Assembly (NCBI GenBank): GCA_947458345.1
Contig: CANHBU010000021.1
Coordinates: 1 to 12,343 of the forward strand
Direction of reading: 5' to 3'
DNA: 12,343 nucleotides
DNA from: Comamonadaceae bacterium
GTDB lineage: Bacteria; Pseudomonadota; Gammaproteobacteria; Burkholderiales; Burkholderiaceae_C
Notes under the pieces: generated by a model
The model's input: only the letters and a program-made list of their open reading frames with translations
What the model was told of the DNA's origin: nothing
Database searches by the model: none
Program-made: the position numbers and the translations under genes
Part shown: positions 1 through 7,073 of the stretch, one piece after another
Layout: each line of letters begins with the position of its first letter
How positions within the stretch are numbered: position 1 is the stretch's first letter

Positions 1-521
1 AGCGCCCGGCGCGAGGGCGGCGGCAGAAGCGGGCGCAGGGCTTCAAAGCCGTCTTGCATGGTGCAGGCCACGCTGCGGCCGAGTTCGAGTTGCCCCATAT
101 TGCCCGACAGCGCCCGAAAGTCGGTGGGGTGCAGTTCAAACAGCTTGAGCTTATGGCGACCGGCCAGAAATTGCGAGGCGATGAAGGGTGATCCGGGGTA
201 GACCCGCAGGGCTGCCGGATCGTGCGCGGTCTGGAAACCGGGGTTGAGGCTGCCCAGCAGATCCAGGTAGCTGCCGATGGCCGGCTCTACTTCCTCGGGT
301 TTTTTGTGCAAAGCCGTCGCCAGTCGCAGCACGCCTTCACTGGCCTCGCCGCTGGTTTGGCTGTAGTCGCCGTCGAGGCGGTACAGCCCCGCGCCGGCGT
401 GGGTGTCGATGACCGTCAGCGCCTCTTTTTGTGTCAGGTATTTGAGCAAGGCCAGCAGCGTGATGTGCTTGAGCACATCGGCATGGTTGCCGGCATGGAA
501 GGCGTGGCGGTAACTGAACAT
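1..521 (-). CDS. rlmJ: 23S rRNA (adenine(2030)-N6)-methyltransferase RlmJ, C-terminal part outside window
   Basis: RlmJ methylates N6 of A2030 in 23S rRNA using S-adenosylmethionine. Translating the minus strand from the ATG at 521-519 gives a protein starting MFSYRHAFHAGNHADVLKH, the characteristic RlmJ N-terminus. Further on are the SAM-site segment VIDTHAGAG, YPGSPFIASQFL and FELHPTDFRAL, all in the order found in E. coli RlmJ. About 173 codons are present. The frame runs off the left edge just before the expected catalytic DPPY motif, so that motif cannot be checked here. An in-frame stop (TAG, 533-531) lies four codons upstream, which fixes this ATG as the first possible one. No strong Shine-Dalgarno is visible. 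The gene is divergent from rplM with about 220 bp between starts. Identification is firm from the conserved N-terminal blocks; completeness is unknown. Confidence 0.93.
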   Translation of the reverse strand, partial: MFSYRHAFHAGNHADVLKHITLLALLKYLTQKEALTVIDTHAGAGLYRLDGDYSQTSGEASEGVLRLATALHKKPEEVEPAIGSYLDLLGSLNPGFQTAHDPAALRVYPGSPFIASQFLAGRHKLKLFELHPTDFRALSGNMGQLELGRSVACTMQDGFEALRPLLPPPSRRA

Positions 522-551
522 GACCCGATGCTAACCGCAGCGACGCAGACC

Positions 552-582
552 TTGGGGCCGGTCCCCGCCGAATTTGTATAAT
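552..582 (+). promoter_or_regulatory. Predicted sigma70 promoter of rplM-rpsI
   Basis: A perfect -10 box TATAAT lies at 577-582, followed by GCC. The best -35 candidate is TTGGGG at 552-557, with a long 19-bp spacer, so the -35 is weak. Transcription would start near 589 and leave a leader of about 155 nt before the rplM ATG at 744. The same TATAATGCC arrangement occurs on the minus strand at 4795-4787, upstream of the M23 gene. The -10 is convincing; the -35 assignment is tentative. Confidence 0.65.
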
Positions 583-588
583 GCCTAG

Positions 589-743
589 TTCTTCAGCGTC
601 TGACACCCGCCGGAAGACGCGCCGTCCGAGCTGCTGCTTGGATGCGTGCGCAAGCCACCTAAGAGGCTCCCATCAGAGGAGCACCGACCGTGGAATAGGT
701 GTCCTACGGACCCCGCAGGGGTTCTTTTCTCAAGAGCACATTC
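589..743 (+). promoter_or_regulatory. Structured 5' leader of rplM, candidate autoregulatory RNA
   Basis: Between the predicted start site and the rplM ATG there is no gene, but there are several possible helices. GCGTCT 596-601 pairs with AGACGC 615-620. GCTTG 636-640 pairs with CAAGC 651-655. CACCTA 656-661 pairs with TAGGTG 696-701 and encloses GCTCC 666-670 / GGAGC 678-682. GTCC 701-704 pairs with GGAC 708-711. A last GC-rich hairpin covers 708-724. The last two hairpins share bases 708-711 and cannot form together. L13 is known to repress its own operon through the mRNA leader in E. coli, so a ribosomal-protein leader is the natural reading. That this one senses L13 is inference. Confidence 0.5.
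708..731 (+). terminator. Terminator-like hairpin in the rplM leader (possible attenuator)
   Basis: A stem of about 7 bp (708-714 with 718-724, including ACCCC/GGGGT and one G-U pair) closes a GCA loop. It is followed directly by TTTTCTC at 725-731. The structure sits immediately upstream of the weak Shine-Dalgarno AAGAG (732-736) of rplM. It could stop transcription early or occlude the ribosome site. The U-tract is short and interrupted, so termination may be partial at best. Confidence 0.45.
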
Positions 744-1172
744 ATGAAAACTTTCAGCGCCAAACCCGCTGAGGTCGTGCATGAGTGGTTTGTGATTGAC
801 GCAGCCAACAAGGTTCTCGGTCGAGTCGCCAGCGAAGTGGCTCTCCGTCTGCGTGGAAAACACAAGCCTATCTACACGCCTCACGTCGACACCGGTGATT
901 ACATCGTCGTCATCAACGCAGCCCAGCTGCGCGTGACCGGAGCCAAGTCCCTGGACAAGGTCTACTACCGCCACTCCGGCTATCCCGGCGGCATCACGGC
1001 CACCAACTTTCGCGACATGCAAGCCAAGCACCCTGGCCGCGCCCTAGAGAAGGCGGTCAAGGGCATGCTGCCCAAAGGGCCGCTGGGCTATGCCATGATC
1101 AAAAAGCTCAAGGTCTATGGTGGTGCTGAGCATCCCCATACGGCTCAGCAGCCCAAAGTGTTGGACATCTAA
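744..1172 (+). CDS. rplM: 50S ribosomal protein L13 (uL13)
   Basis: L13 is an early assembly protein of the large ribosomal subunit that binds 23S rRNA. The 142-residue product matches the family's usual length. It shows [16 protein letters not shown] near the N-terminus, [22 protein letters not shown] (about residues 38-59), [15 protein letters not shown], and the C-terminal [15 protein letters not shown]. The reading frame is open from 699, but the ATG at 744 gives the canonical [11 protein letters not shown] start and has AAGAG 7 nt upstream. The TAA stop overlaps the AAGGAG ribosome site of rpsI, only 9 nt before the next start, so the two are surely co-transcribed and probably translationally coupled. 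Confidence 0.98.
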   Translation: MKTFSAKPAEVVHEWFVIDAANKVLGRVASEVALRLRGKHKPIYTPHVDTGDYIVVINAAQLRVTGAKSLDKVYYRHSGYPGGITATNFRDMQAKHPGRALEKAVKGMLPKGPLGYAMIKKLKVYGGAEHPHTAQQPKVLDI

Positions 1173-1181
1173 GGAGCCGAG

Positions 1182-1574
1182 ATGATTGGTCAATGGAACA
1201 ATGGCACCGGCCGTCGCAAATCCAGCGTCGCGCGGGTGTTTCTGAAAAAGGGCAGCGGCAAGATCACGATCAATGACAAGGACATTGCAGCCTATTTTGG
1301 CCGCGAGACCTCCATCATGATCGCCAAGCAGCCGCTGGTGCTCACCGGCAACCTCGAAGCCTTCGATATCATGGTCAATGTCCATGGTGGCGGCGAGTCG
1401 GGTCAGGCCGGTGCGGTGCGTCATGGCATCACCCGTGCGCTCATCGACTACGATGCCGCGCTCAAGCCGGCCTTGAGCCAAGCGGGCTTTGTCACCCGCG
1501 ATGCTCGTGAAGTCGAGCGTAAAAAGGTCGGTCTGCGTTCGGCACGCCGTCGCAAGCAGTTCAGCAAGCGCTGA
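1182..1574 (+). CDS. rpsI: 30S ribosomal protein S9 (uS9)
   Basis: S9 belongs to the head of the small ribosomal subunit; its C-terminal tail reaches the P-site tRNA. The 130-residue product has the family length. It shows the N-terminal [13 protein letters not shown], the signature [19 protein letters not shown] (residues 69-87), and the basic tail ending in [11 protein letters not shown] with the terminal Lys-Arg. The ATG at 1182 is preceded by a strong AAGGAG at 1171-1176. It is the second gene of the rplM-rpsI pair and is closed by the intrinsic terminator 17 nt downstream of its stop. Confidence 0.98.
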   Translation: MIGQWNNGTGRRKSSVARVFLKKGSGKITINDKDIAAYFGRETSIMIAKQPLVLTGNLEAFDIMVNVHGGGESGQAGAVRHGITRALIDYDAALKPALSQAGFVTRDAREVERKKVGLRSARRRKQFSKR

Positions 1575-1590
1575 GCGGGAGCTGTCGCCT

Positions 1591-1621
1591 AAAAAAGCCG
1601 CCGTGTACGGCGGCTTTTTTT
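1591..1621 (+). terminator. Intrinsic terminator of the rplM-rpsI operon
   Basis: A near-perfect palindrome: an A6 run, then GCCGCCG, loop TGTA, CGGCGGC and a T7 run. The stem is 7 GC-rich pairs and can extend through the A/T runs. Because both flanks are A- and T-rich it would also work on the minus strand, although no minus-strand gene enters it here. It lies 17 nt after the rpsI stop and separates it from erpA. Confidence 0.95.
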
Positions 1622-1714
1622 ATGGTCTGGTCCCTCGCTTCAAAGGCTGGGCGGGCCTGTGCTTGATCAAATTACTGTACTATTGTCCATCCATGCATTT
1701 TCAAGGAGCTCGTC

Positions 1715-2080
1715 ATGAGCGCTGTGGCCCAAGAAATTCCGACTGACATGCCCGACCCGCTGGTTTTCACGGACTCAGCGGCGGCCAAGGTGGCCGATCT
1801 GATTGCTGAAGAGGGCAACCCCGAGCTAAAACTTCGCGTCTTCGTGCAAGGCGGCGGCTGTTCCGGCTTTCAGTACGGCTTCACCTTTGACGAGATCGTC
1901 AACGAAGACGACACCATGATGACCAAAAACGGTGTTTCGCTGCTGATTGACGCCATGAGCTACCAGTACCTGACCGGCGCCGAGATTGACTACAAGGACG
2001 ATCTTGAAGGCGCCCAGTTCGTCATCAAAAACCCCAACGCGAGCAGCACTTGCGGCTGCGGTTCGAGCTTCTCCGTCTAA
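1715..2080 (+). CDS. erpA: A-type iron-sulfur cluster insertion protein ErpA
   Basis: ErpA accepts Fe-S clusters from the assembly scaffold and delivers them to target enzymes, including those of isoprenoid synthesis and respiration. The 121-residue product carries the three ligand cysteines of A-type carriers: C49 in [12 protein letters not shown] and C113/C115 in the tail [11 protein letters not shown]. The short N-terminal extension [15 protein letters not shown] before the conserved [11 protein letters not shown] is usual for ErpA. The start at 1715 has a strong AAGGAG at 1703-1708. The gene has its own AT-rich upstream segment (about 1661-1690) after the rpsI terminator, so it is probably transcribed on its own. 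No clear IscR site was recognised. It converges on anmK with 73 bp between them. Confidence 0.96.
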   Translation: MSAVAQEIPTDMPDPLVFTDSAAAKVADLIAEEGNPELKLRVFVQGGGCSGFQYGFTFDEIVNEDDTMMTKNGVSLLIDAMSYQYLTGAEIDYKDDLEGAQFVIKNPNASSTCGCGSSFSV

Positions 2081-2153
2081 CTGCAGATTCGGGCTGCGCG
2101 GGCTCAGGCGGCTCGTGCGCCCATGCGGGGCGTCGTTGGCTTGACCGTGGCGC

Positions 2154-3278
2154 CTACCGGCTGCTTGCCGGGTAGAGGGCTCCGAGCACCCGTGCCCCCC
2201 GGGCTCCAGTGACTTCAGGTCGGCTGGCTGGGCGACGTTCAAACCAGCACCAGGCCAGCCAGGCAAAAGCACAGGCCTCTACTTGCATGGCAGGAAGCCC
2301 GCGTGCGTCGCTGGCCAGCACCGGCAAGCCGGGCAGCTCACTGCGCAAGCGGCGCATCAATTCGGCATTGAGCGCGCCGCCGCCACACACCAGCAACTCC
2401 TGGGCCGAGGGCAGATAGCGCCGCAGATGGTCGGCGCATACCCGCGCCGTCAGCGCCGTCAGACTGGCCTGCACATCTTGCGGCGCAGCATTGTGCGCGG
2501 CCTCGCCCAGTCGTGCCGCGAGCCATTGCGGATGAAACAGGTCGCGACCGGTGCTCTTAGGCGGCGCCTGGGCAAAAAACGGCTCATCGAGCAGCCGCTC
2601 AAGCACCGCAGGCTGCACGCATCCGCTGGCGGCCCACTGGCCATTGGCGTCAAAAGGCTGGCCCGTGTGGCGCTCGCACCAATGGTCCATCAGGGCATTG
2701 CCTGGACCGCAGTCGAACCCCACCACCGGCCGATTGGGTGAAAGCAGCGTCAGATTGCTGATGCCCCCGATGTTGAGCACGCCCAGTTCGGATTGCCCAT
2801 GGCCCCAAAGCGCCGCATGAAATCCCGGTACCAGAGGTGCCCCTTGGCCCCCAGCGGCCAGATCGGCATTGCGCAAGTCTGCGACCACATCGATCCCGGT
2901 CAGCTCGGCCAGCAGGGCAGGGTTGTTCAGTTGCCAGGTGTATCCGTTTGTGCCCCCAGGCTGGTGACGCACCGTCTGGCCATGCGCGCCGATGGCCGAG
3001 ATCGCAGCGGCGTCGATACCCAGGCGCCGGGCTTGTTCGAGCAGATCGTGCACCGTCTGCGCGTAAAGTCGCGTCAAGCCGTTGGCAGCCAGCGCTGCCC
3101 GGTGCAATTCATCTTCACCCGAGCTGTTCAGGCGCAGAAAGTCTTGCCTGAGCTCTGAGGGCATTGGCCGGCTCGCTTGTGCCAGCACCCGGGGCGCCGC
3201 GGAAAAATCGGCCAGCACGCCATCAACGCCGTCCAGCGAAGTGCCCGACATCAGGCCGATGAACAGCCGCTGGGTCAC
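2154..3278 (-). CDS. anmK: Anhydro-N-acetylmuramic acid kinase AnmK
   Basis: AnmK phosphorylates and opens 1,6-anhydro-MurNAc released from murein turnover, giving MurNAc-6-phosphate for recycling; it acts in the cytoplasm. The 374-residue product has the family length. It shows the ATP-binding FIGLMSGTSLDGVD near the N-terminus (residues 6-19), AHGQTVRH (98-105), NIGGISNLT (169-177) and GFDCGPGNALMDHW (187-200). D189 aligns with the catalytic aspartate of the E. coli enzyme. The start is GTG at 3278-3276, with no clear Shine-Dalgarno. It lies 15 nt after the stop of the upstream M23 endopeptidase gene and in the same frame, so the two form a murein remodelling and recycling operon. Translation probably depends on ribosomes arriving from the upstream gene. 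Confidence 0.96.
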   Translation of the reverse strand: MTQRLFIGLMSGTSLDGVDGVLADFSAAPRVLAQASRPMPSELRQDFLRLNSSGEDELHRAALAANGLTRLYAQTVHDLLEQARRLGIDAAAISAIGAHGQTVRHQPGGTNGYTWQLNNPALLAELTGIDVVADLRNADLAAGGQGAPLVPGFHAALWGHGQSELGVLNIGGISNLTLLSPNRPVVGFDCGPGNALMDHWCERHTGQPFDANGQWAASGCVQPAVLERLLDEPFFAQAPPKSTGRDLFHPQWLAARLGEAAHNAAPQDVQASLTALTARVCADHLRRYLPSAQELLVCGGGALNAELMRRLRSELPGLPVLASDARGLPAMQVEACAFAWLAWCWFERRPASRPEVTGARGARVLGALYPASSR

Positions 3279-3293
3279 AGGCGCATGACGCGT

Positions 3294-4673
3294 TTATTGG
3301 GTGAGGGTGGGCACCAAGCTGTCAGCCGCCTCGAGTTGCTGGCGCATCAGGCGAGCAGTTTGGCGAAAAGCCGGCAGGGCGGCTTCTGCCACGGCGCCTC
3401 CGGTCGGGCTGCTGCGGGCCATTTCGACAGGATCTTGGTGCACGCCGTTGACGCGAAACTCAAAGTGCAGGTGAGGGCCGGTGGCCCAGCCAGTAGCGCC
3501 CACACCGCCGATATGCTGGCCCTGGCTGACGCGCTGGCCCTGCCGGACCGTCATGGTGCTCAGGTGGGCATACACAGTGACATGGCCTCTGCCGTGATCG
3601 ATGAAGACCACATTGCCGTAGCCATTTTGGCTTCCGGCGAAATCAACCATGCCGTTGGCCACCGCCAGCACAGGCGTGCCCGGTGGGGCCGCATAGTCGA
3701 CGCCTTTGTGAGCCGTCATGCGGTTGAGCACCGGATTGAGACGCATGGCAAAGCTGCTGGTCAGCCGGCCGTTCTCCAGCGGCATGATGTAGCCGCGGGT
3801 GAGGGTCTTGCCGTCCATGCTGTAGTAGGCACCTGCGGCACCTGCGCGCGCGGCACTTTTGCCCTGACCTGCCGCGCCTTCGTGGCGGAACCACATGGCC
3901 TGCTGTGACTGCCCGCCATAGACCAGTTCGGCCGCCAGCACCCGGCCCGGGCGCAGCACTTCTCCATCTGCCTCGAGCACTTCATGGTAAATGCTGAAGC
4001 GGTCACCCTTGCGCGCGGTGCGGGACAGGTCCATGCTGCCGCTAAAAATCTGGGTGAGCTGATCGCCTACTGGGCGGCTCAGGCCGGCACGCTCAAGGGA
4101 GCCTTCAAGAGATTTCTGGATTTCGCCCGCCACCAGGCGGGTTGAGCGGGAATAGGGAGCGGTCTCCACGCGCGCGGCAAAGCCTGCGCCTTGCCTCTCG
4201 ATGACCAGACGCTTGAAAAAGTTCTGGTCGCCGCTGGCCCAGCGCATGGTGAGCTTGAGCAATCGCTGCTCGTCGTCGGCCTCGGCCGTGACGCTGCGCG
4301 AGCCGCTGCCCAGCAAGTGCGCTTTGGCCAGTGCGTCCTTGCGCAGGAAGGAGGCAGCTTGTGCGTCGCTGATGCCCAGGCGGGCCAGCAGGCTGTCGGC
4401 CGTATCGGTGCTGCGCGTGAGTTCGGTGCGAAAAAGATTGAAGCGGTGGCCCAGCAGGGCTTCGCTTTGCTGGGCCACGGGCAGGGGCTGCACCGCCTCG
4501 ACCACGGTCGTTACGGGCTGGTCGGCCGGGTCCGGCAGCTGCGGTGCCACGCCAAATGCCGTCATGCCGGTTCCCAGCAGCAATGCGCCCAGCGCGCCAG
4601 TGATCCGGCGCGGATGGCGGTCAAGCAAGTCCAAGGCTTGGCTTGTCAGCTGTGTCAGCAAGTTCGAATTCAA
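3294..4673 (-). CDS. M23 family (LytM/MepM-like) murein endopeptidase, membrane-anchored
   Basis: Predicted periplasmic zinc peptidase that cuts peptide cross-links in peptidoglycan. From the TTG at 4673 the product is 459 residues. It has an N-terminal membrane segment at about 24-43 (ITGALGALLLGTGMTAFGVA), a middle region typical of MepM/Csd3-like proteins (LLARLGISDAQAASFLR, then FSIYHEV and GRVLAAELVYGG), and a C-terminal M23 domain. Zinc ligands and catalytic residues are intact: H322 and D326 in HKGVDYAAP, H370 in YAHLS, and H401/H403 in GPHLHFEF. The frame is open upstream to another TTG at 4724. I prefer 4673 because it starts MNSNLLTQL directly before the conserved RHPRRITGAL and has a GGA about 8 nt upstream, while the 17 extra residues look non-coding. 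It is the first gene of the unit with anmK. No E. coli-style name is given because the exact cleavage specificity is not visible. Confidence 0.92.
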   Translation of the reverse strand: MNSNLLTQLTSQALDLLDRHPRRITGALGALLLGTGMTAFGVAPQLPDPADQPVTTVVEAVQPLPVAQQSEALLGHRFNLFRTELTRSTDTADSLLARLGISDAQAASFLRKDALAKAHLLGSGSRSVTAEADDEQRLLKLTMRWASGDQNFFKRLVIERQGAGFAARVETAPYSRSTRLVAGEIQKSLEGSLERAGLSRPVGDQLTQIFSGSMDLSRTARKGDRFSIYHEVLEADGEVLRPGRVLAAELVYGGQSQQAMWFRHEGAAGQGKSAARAGAAGAYYSMDGKTLTRGYIMPLENGRLTSSFAMRLNPVLNRMTAHKGVDYAAPPGTPVLAVANGMVDFAGSQNGYGNVVFIDHGRGHVTVYAHLSTMTVRQGQRVSQGQHIGGVGATGWATGPHLHFEFRVNGVHQDPVEMARSSPTGGAVAEAALPAFRQTARLMRQQLEAADSLVPTLTQ

Positions 4674-4749
4674 GACAAAGATCCAATACTCGATAGCGCA
4701 CGGGTAGCACGTTTGGGTCAGCAAGCGGATTGGTGCAGGATGGGAGCCC

Positions 4750-4755
4750 TACAAT
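4750..4755 (+). promoter_or_regulatory. Candidate -10 box of tyrS
   Basis: TACAAT followed by GCGCGC is a good -10 on the plus strand, with a predicted start near 4762 and a leader of about 88 nt before tyrS. No convincing -35 stands 16-18 bp upstream; TTGGTG at 4730-4735 is only 14 bp away. The box lies to the left of the M23 start site, so the tyrS transcript would cross the M23 promoter. Confidence 0.35.
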
Positions 4756-4789
4756 GCGCGCTCTGTGCTGAGCCGTAGAAAGACTGGGC

Positions 4790-4817
4790 ATTATAGGGGG
4801 CCAGCAGGTTTTGCCTA
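4790..4817 (-). promoter_or_regulatory. Predicted sigma70 promoter of the M23-anmK unit
   Basis: On the minus strand TAGGCA (4817-4812) and a perfect TATAAT (4795-4790) are separated by 16 bp. Transcription would start near 4783 and run left, leaving a leader of about 60 nt to the TTG at 4724 or 110 nt to the TTG at 4673. The -10 with following GCCC closely resembles the rplM promoter. Confidence 0.6.
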
Positions 4818-4849
4818 CCCCCACTTTTTCTGGATGTTTTAACGCTCGT

Positions 4850-6082
4850 ATGAACCTCGAGACCCCTGCCTCTGCCCCCGTCTCTGATGCCGTGCGTCAG
4901 GCCTTGGCCGTCACCGAGCGCGGCTGCGATGAATTGATCCCGCAGGCCGACTGGCTGCGCAAGCTGGTGCGGTCGGAGCAAACCGGCCAGCCGCTGCGCA
5001 TCAAGCTCGGGCTCGACCCCACGGCGCCGGACATCCACCTTGGCCACACGGTGGTGCTCAATAAGCTGCGCCAGTTGCAAGACTTAGGGCATCAGGTAAT
5101 TTTTCTCATCGGCGACTTCACCAGCCTGATCGGCGACCCTTCCGGACGCAATGCCACCCGCCCGCCTTTGACACCCGAGCAGATCCAGGCCAATGCGCAG
5201 ACCTACTATCGGCAAGCCAGCCTGGTCCTTGATCCGGCAAAAACAGAAATTCGTTACAACAGTGAGTGGTCACTTCCATTGGGTGCAATGGGCATGATTC
5301 AGCTGGCGTCGCGCTACACCGTCGCACGCATGATGGAGCGCAACGATTTTCATGACCGGTTCAAGGCCGGCAACCCCATTTCAGTGCATGAGTTTCTGTA
5401 TCCGCTGATGCAAGGGTATGACTCGGTGGCACTGAAAGCGGACCTGGAACTCGGTGGCACCGATCAGAAGTTCAATTTGCTGATGGGCCGCCATTTGCAG
5501 GCCGAATACGGCCAGGAGCCGCAATGCATCTTGACCATGCCCTTGCTCGAGGGTCTCGACGGCGTCGACAAGATGTCCAAGTCCAAGAACAACTACATCG
5601 GCATTGCCGAGGACGCCAACACCATGTTTGCCAAGGTGCTGAGCATCTCCGACGAACTGATGTGGCGCTGGTACACCTTGCTGTCTTTCGAGTCGATGGC
5701 CCAGATCGGGGTCTTGCAAAATCAGGTGGCCGCCGGTCGCAATCCCAAGGAGGCCAAGGTGATGCTGGCCAAGGAGATCACGGCCCGCTTTCACAGTGCC
5801 GCGGCAGCCGAGGCGGCCGAGCAAGATTTCATGCGCCGCAGCCAGGGCGGCGTGCCCGAGCAGATCGACCACAGGACCTTGTCAGGTGCGCCCTTGGGTA
5901 TCGCTGCGGTGCTCAAGAGCACCGGCCTGGCTGCCTCAAGCAGCGAGGCCAATCGCCTGATTGACGGTGCAGGCGTGCGGGTCGACTCCACCGTGGTCAG
6001 CGACAAGTCCTTGAAATTGCCGGCCGGGACCTACGTGGTGCAGGTGGGCAAGCGCAAGTTTGTACGCGTGACGCTGTCCTGA
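4850..6082 (+). CDS. tyrS: Tyrosyl-tRNA synthetase (KMSKS-type, TyrZ-like)
   Basis: Class I aminoacyl-tRNA synthetase that charges tRNA-Tyr with tyrosine. From the ATG at 4850 the product is 410 residues. The Rossmann-fold nucleotide site is seen as [17 protein letters not shown] with HLGH at 63-66. [13 protein letters not shown] follows at 88-100, and [11 protein letters not shown] is in the tyrosine/tRNA site. The second signature is KMSKS at 241-245. An S4 RNA-binding domain occupies about 347-410. KMSKS, not the KFGKT of E. coli TyrS, places it in the second bacterial TyrRS group (TyrZ-like). The frame is open from a TTG at 4811, but the ATG gives the sensible N-terminus; its Shine-Dalgarno is poor. 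A CDF transporter gene follows 64 bp downstream and dtd after that, so all three may be co-transcribed. Confidence 0.96.
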   Translation: MNLETPASAPVSDAVRQALAVTERGCDELIPQADWLRKLVRSEQTGQPLRIKLGLDPTAPDIHLGHTVVLNKLRQLQDLGHQVIFLIGDFTSLIGDPSGRNATRPPLTPEQIQANAQTYYRQASLVLDPAKTEIRYNSEWSLPLGAMGMIQLASRYTVARMMERNDFHDRFKAGNPISVHEFLYPLMQGYDSVALKADLELGGTDQKFNLLMGRHLQAEYGQEPQCILTMPLLEGLDGVDKMSKSKNNYIGIAEDANTMFAKVLSISDELMWRWYTLLSFESMAQIGVLQNQVAAGRNPKEAKVMLAKEITARFHSAAAAEAAEQDFMRRSQGGVPEQIDHRTLSGAPLGIAAVLKSTGLAASSSEANRLIDGAGVRVDSTVVSDKSLKLPAGTYVVQVGKRKFVRVTLS

Positions 6083-6146
6083 GTTCGGGCCAATGCCCGG
6101 CTGCCGGCTCCTGTCTGGGCAGGAACTGCCCCGCTAACATGCCCGA

Positions 6147-7073
6147 ATGCAAGATCTGCTGAACCGGCTCAATCCGCGCCGCCTGCTGATGGTCTCGGTT
6201 GCGGTGGCGCTGCTGACCATCGCACTGAAGACCTCGGCCTGGGTGCTGACCGGCTCTGTCGGCATGCTCTCTGATGCCTTGGAGTCTCTGGTCAACTTAG
6301 CCAGCGCGATTTTTGGCCTGGCCATGGTGACCGTGGCCGAGCGTCCGGCCGATGAAGACCATCCCTATGGCTACCACAAGGCCGAGTATTTTTCTTCTGG
6401 CTTTGAGGGGGTGCTCATCATCGCGGCGGCCCTGGGCATTATCTGGACCGCAAGCCATCAGCTGTTCGATCCGCAGCCGCTGCAGGACCTGGGCTGGGGT
6501 TTGGGCCTGTCTGTCCTGAGTTCGGCCCTCAATGGCTTGCTGGCTTGGGTCATGCTTCGCAGCGCGGCCCGACACCGCTCAATGGCCCTGGAGGCCGATG
6601 CCCGGCACCTGGTGACCGATGTCTGGACTTCTGGCGGCGTGGTGCTGGGCATTGCCCTGGTAGGCCTGAGTGGCTGGCTTTGGCTCGATGCGGTGGTGGC
6701 CATTGCGGTGGCCCTCAATATCTTGCGCGAAGGCACCCGTCTGATTTGGCGCTCCTCCCGGGGTCTGATGGACGAGTCGCTCGAGCCGCAGCTGCGTCAC
6801 CAAATCGACAAGGTGCTGGCCGGCTTTGCGCATCACCGAGCGGGGGCTGTGATCGTGCGTTTTGATCATGTCAGCACGCGCCGGGCCGGCCAGCGACGCT
6901 TTGTCAGCCTGCACATGCACATGCCCGCCGGTTGGACCTTGGGCCGGGCCGCGGCCTTGCGCACCAGTGTCGAGCAGGCTCTGATGAGCGCTGTGCCCGG
7001 GCTGCGCGCGACCATTGAGTTGCTGCCTAGCGATGTCGAGGCGCATTTCGACGACCCGAGGGATCTCAAGTGA
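6147..7073 (+). CDS. Cation diffusion facilitator family transporter (FieF-like fold, altered site A)
   Basis: Predicted inner-membrane metal/proton antiporter that exports divalent cations. The 308-residue product has about six membrane segments followed by a cytoplasmic C-terminal domain (about 210-308). Family landmarks are present: [18 protein letters not shown] in TM2, the cytoplasmic [13 protein letters not shown] (72-84), and ARHLVTDVW in TM5. The TM5 metal residues H154 and D158 match FieF H153/D157. In TM2, however, the FieF pair D45/D49 aligns with E46 and N50, so substrate cannot be inferred from FieF. The ATG at 6147 lacks a clear Shine-Dalgarno. An out-of-frame ATG at 6139 makes only a very short ORF. 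Its TGA overlaps the GTG start of dtd, which indicates translational coupling. It probably belongs to the tyrS unit. Confidence 0.93.
   Translation: MQDLLNRLNPRRLLMVSVAVALLTIALKTSAWVLTGSVGMLSDALESLVNLASAIFGLAMVTVAERPADEDHPYGYHKAEYFSSGFEGVLIIAAALGIIWTASHQLFDPQPLQDLGWGLGLSVLSSALNGLLAWVMLRSAARHRSMALEADARHLVTDVWTSGGVVLGIALVGLSGWLWLDAVVAIAVALNILREGTRLIWRSSRGLMDESLEPQLRHQIDKVLAGFAHHRAGAVIVRFDHVSTRRAGQRRFVSLHMHMPAGWTLGRAAALRTSVEQALMSAVPGLRATIELLPSDVEAHFDDPRDLK

Noticed and set aside
1044..1481. Minus-strand open frame of 145 codons opposite rplM-rpsI
   Set aside because: Shadow of ribosomal protein genes; no support.
1655..1690. AT-rich segment upstream of erpA with TTGATC (1663-1668), TACTAT (1678-1683) and TATTGT (1681-1686)
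   Set aside because: Spacing between the hexamers is only 9-12 bp and no other -35 fits. It probably contains the erpA promoter, but I cannot place the boxes. No match to an IscR site was seen.
2081..2153. Gap between convergent erpA and anmK searched for a terminator
   Set aside because: GC-rich with no stem followed by a T run on either strand; nothing to report.
3177..3908. Plus-strand open frame of 243 codons across the anmK start and the M23 3' part
   Set aside because: It overlaps two convincing minus-strand genes, is rich in Arg/His/Ala as expected of shadow frames, and has no recognisable domain.
4811..4849. N-terminal extension of tyrS from the TTG at 4811
   Set aside because: The 13 extra residues do not resemble TyrRS N-termini; the ATG at 4850 gives the normal protein.
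6083..6146. Small hairpins between tyrS and the CDF gene (GGGC-CAAT-GCCC and TCCTG/CAGGA)
   Set aside because: No U-tract follows either stem, so they were not called as terminators; co-transcription remains possible.
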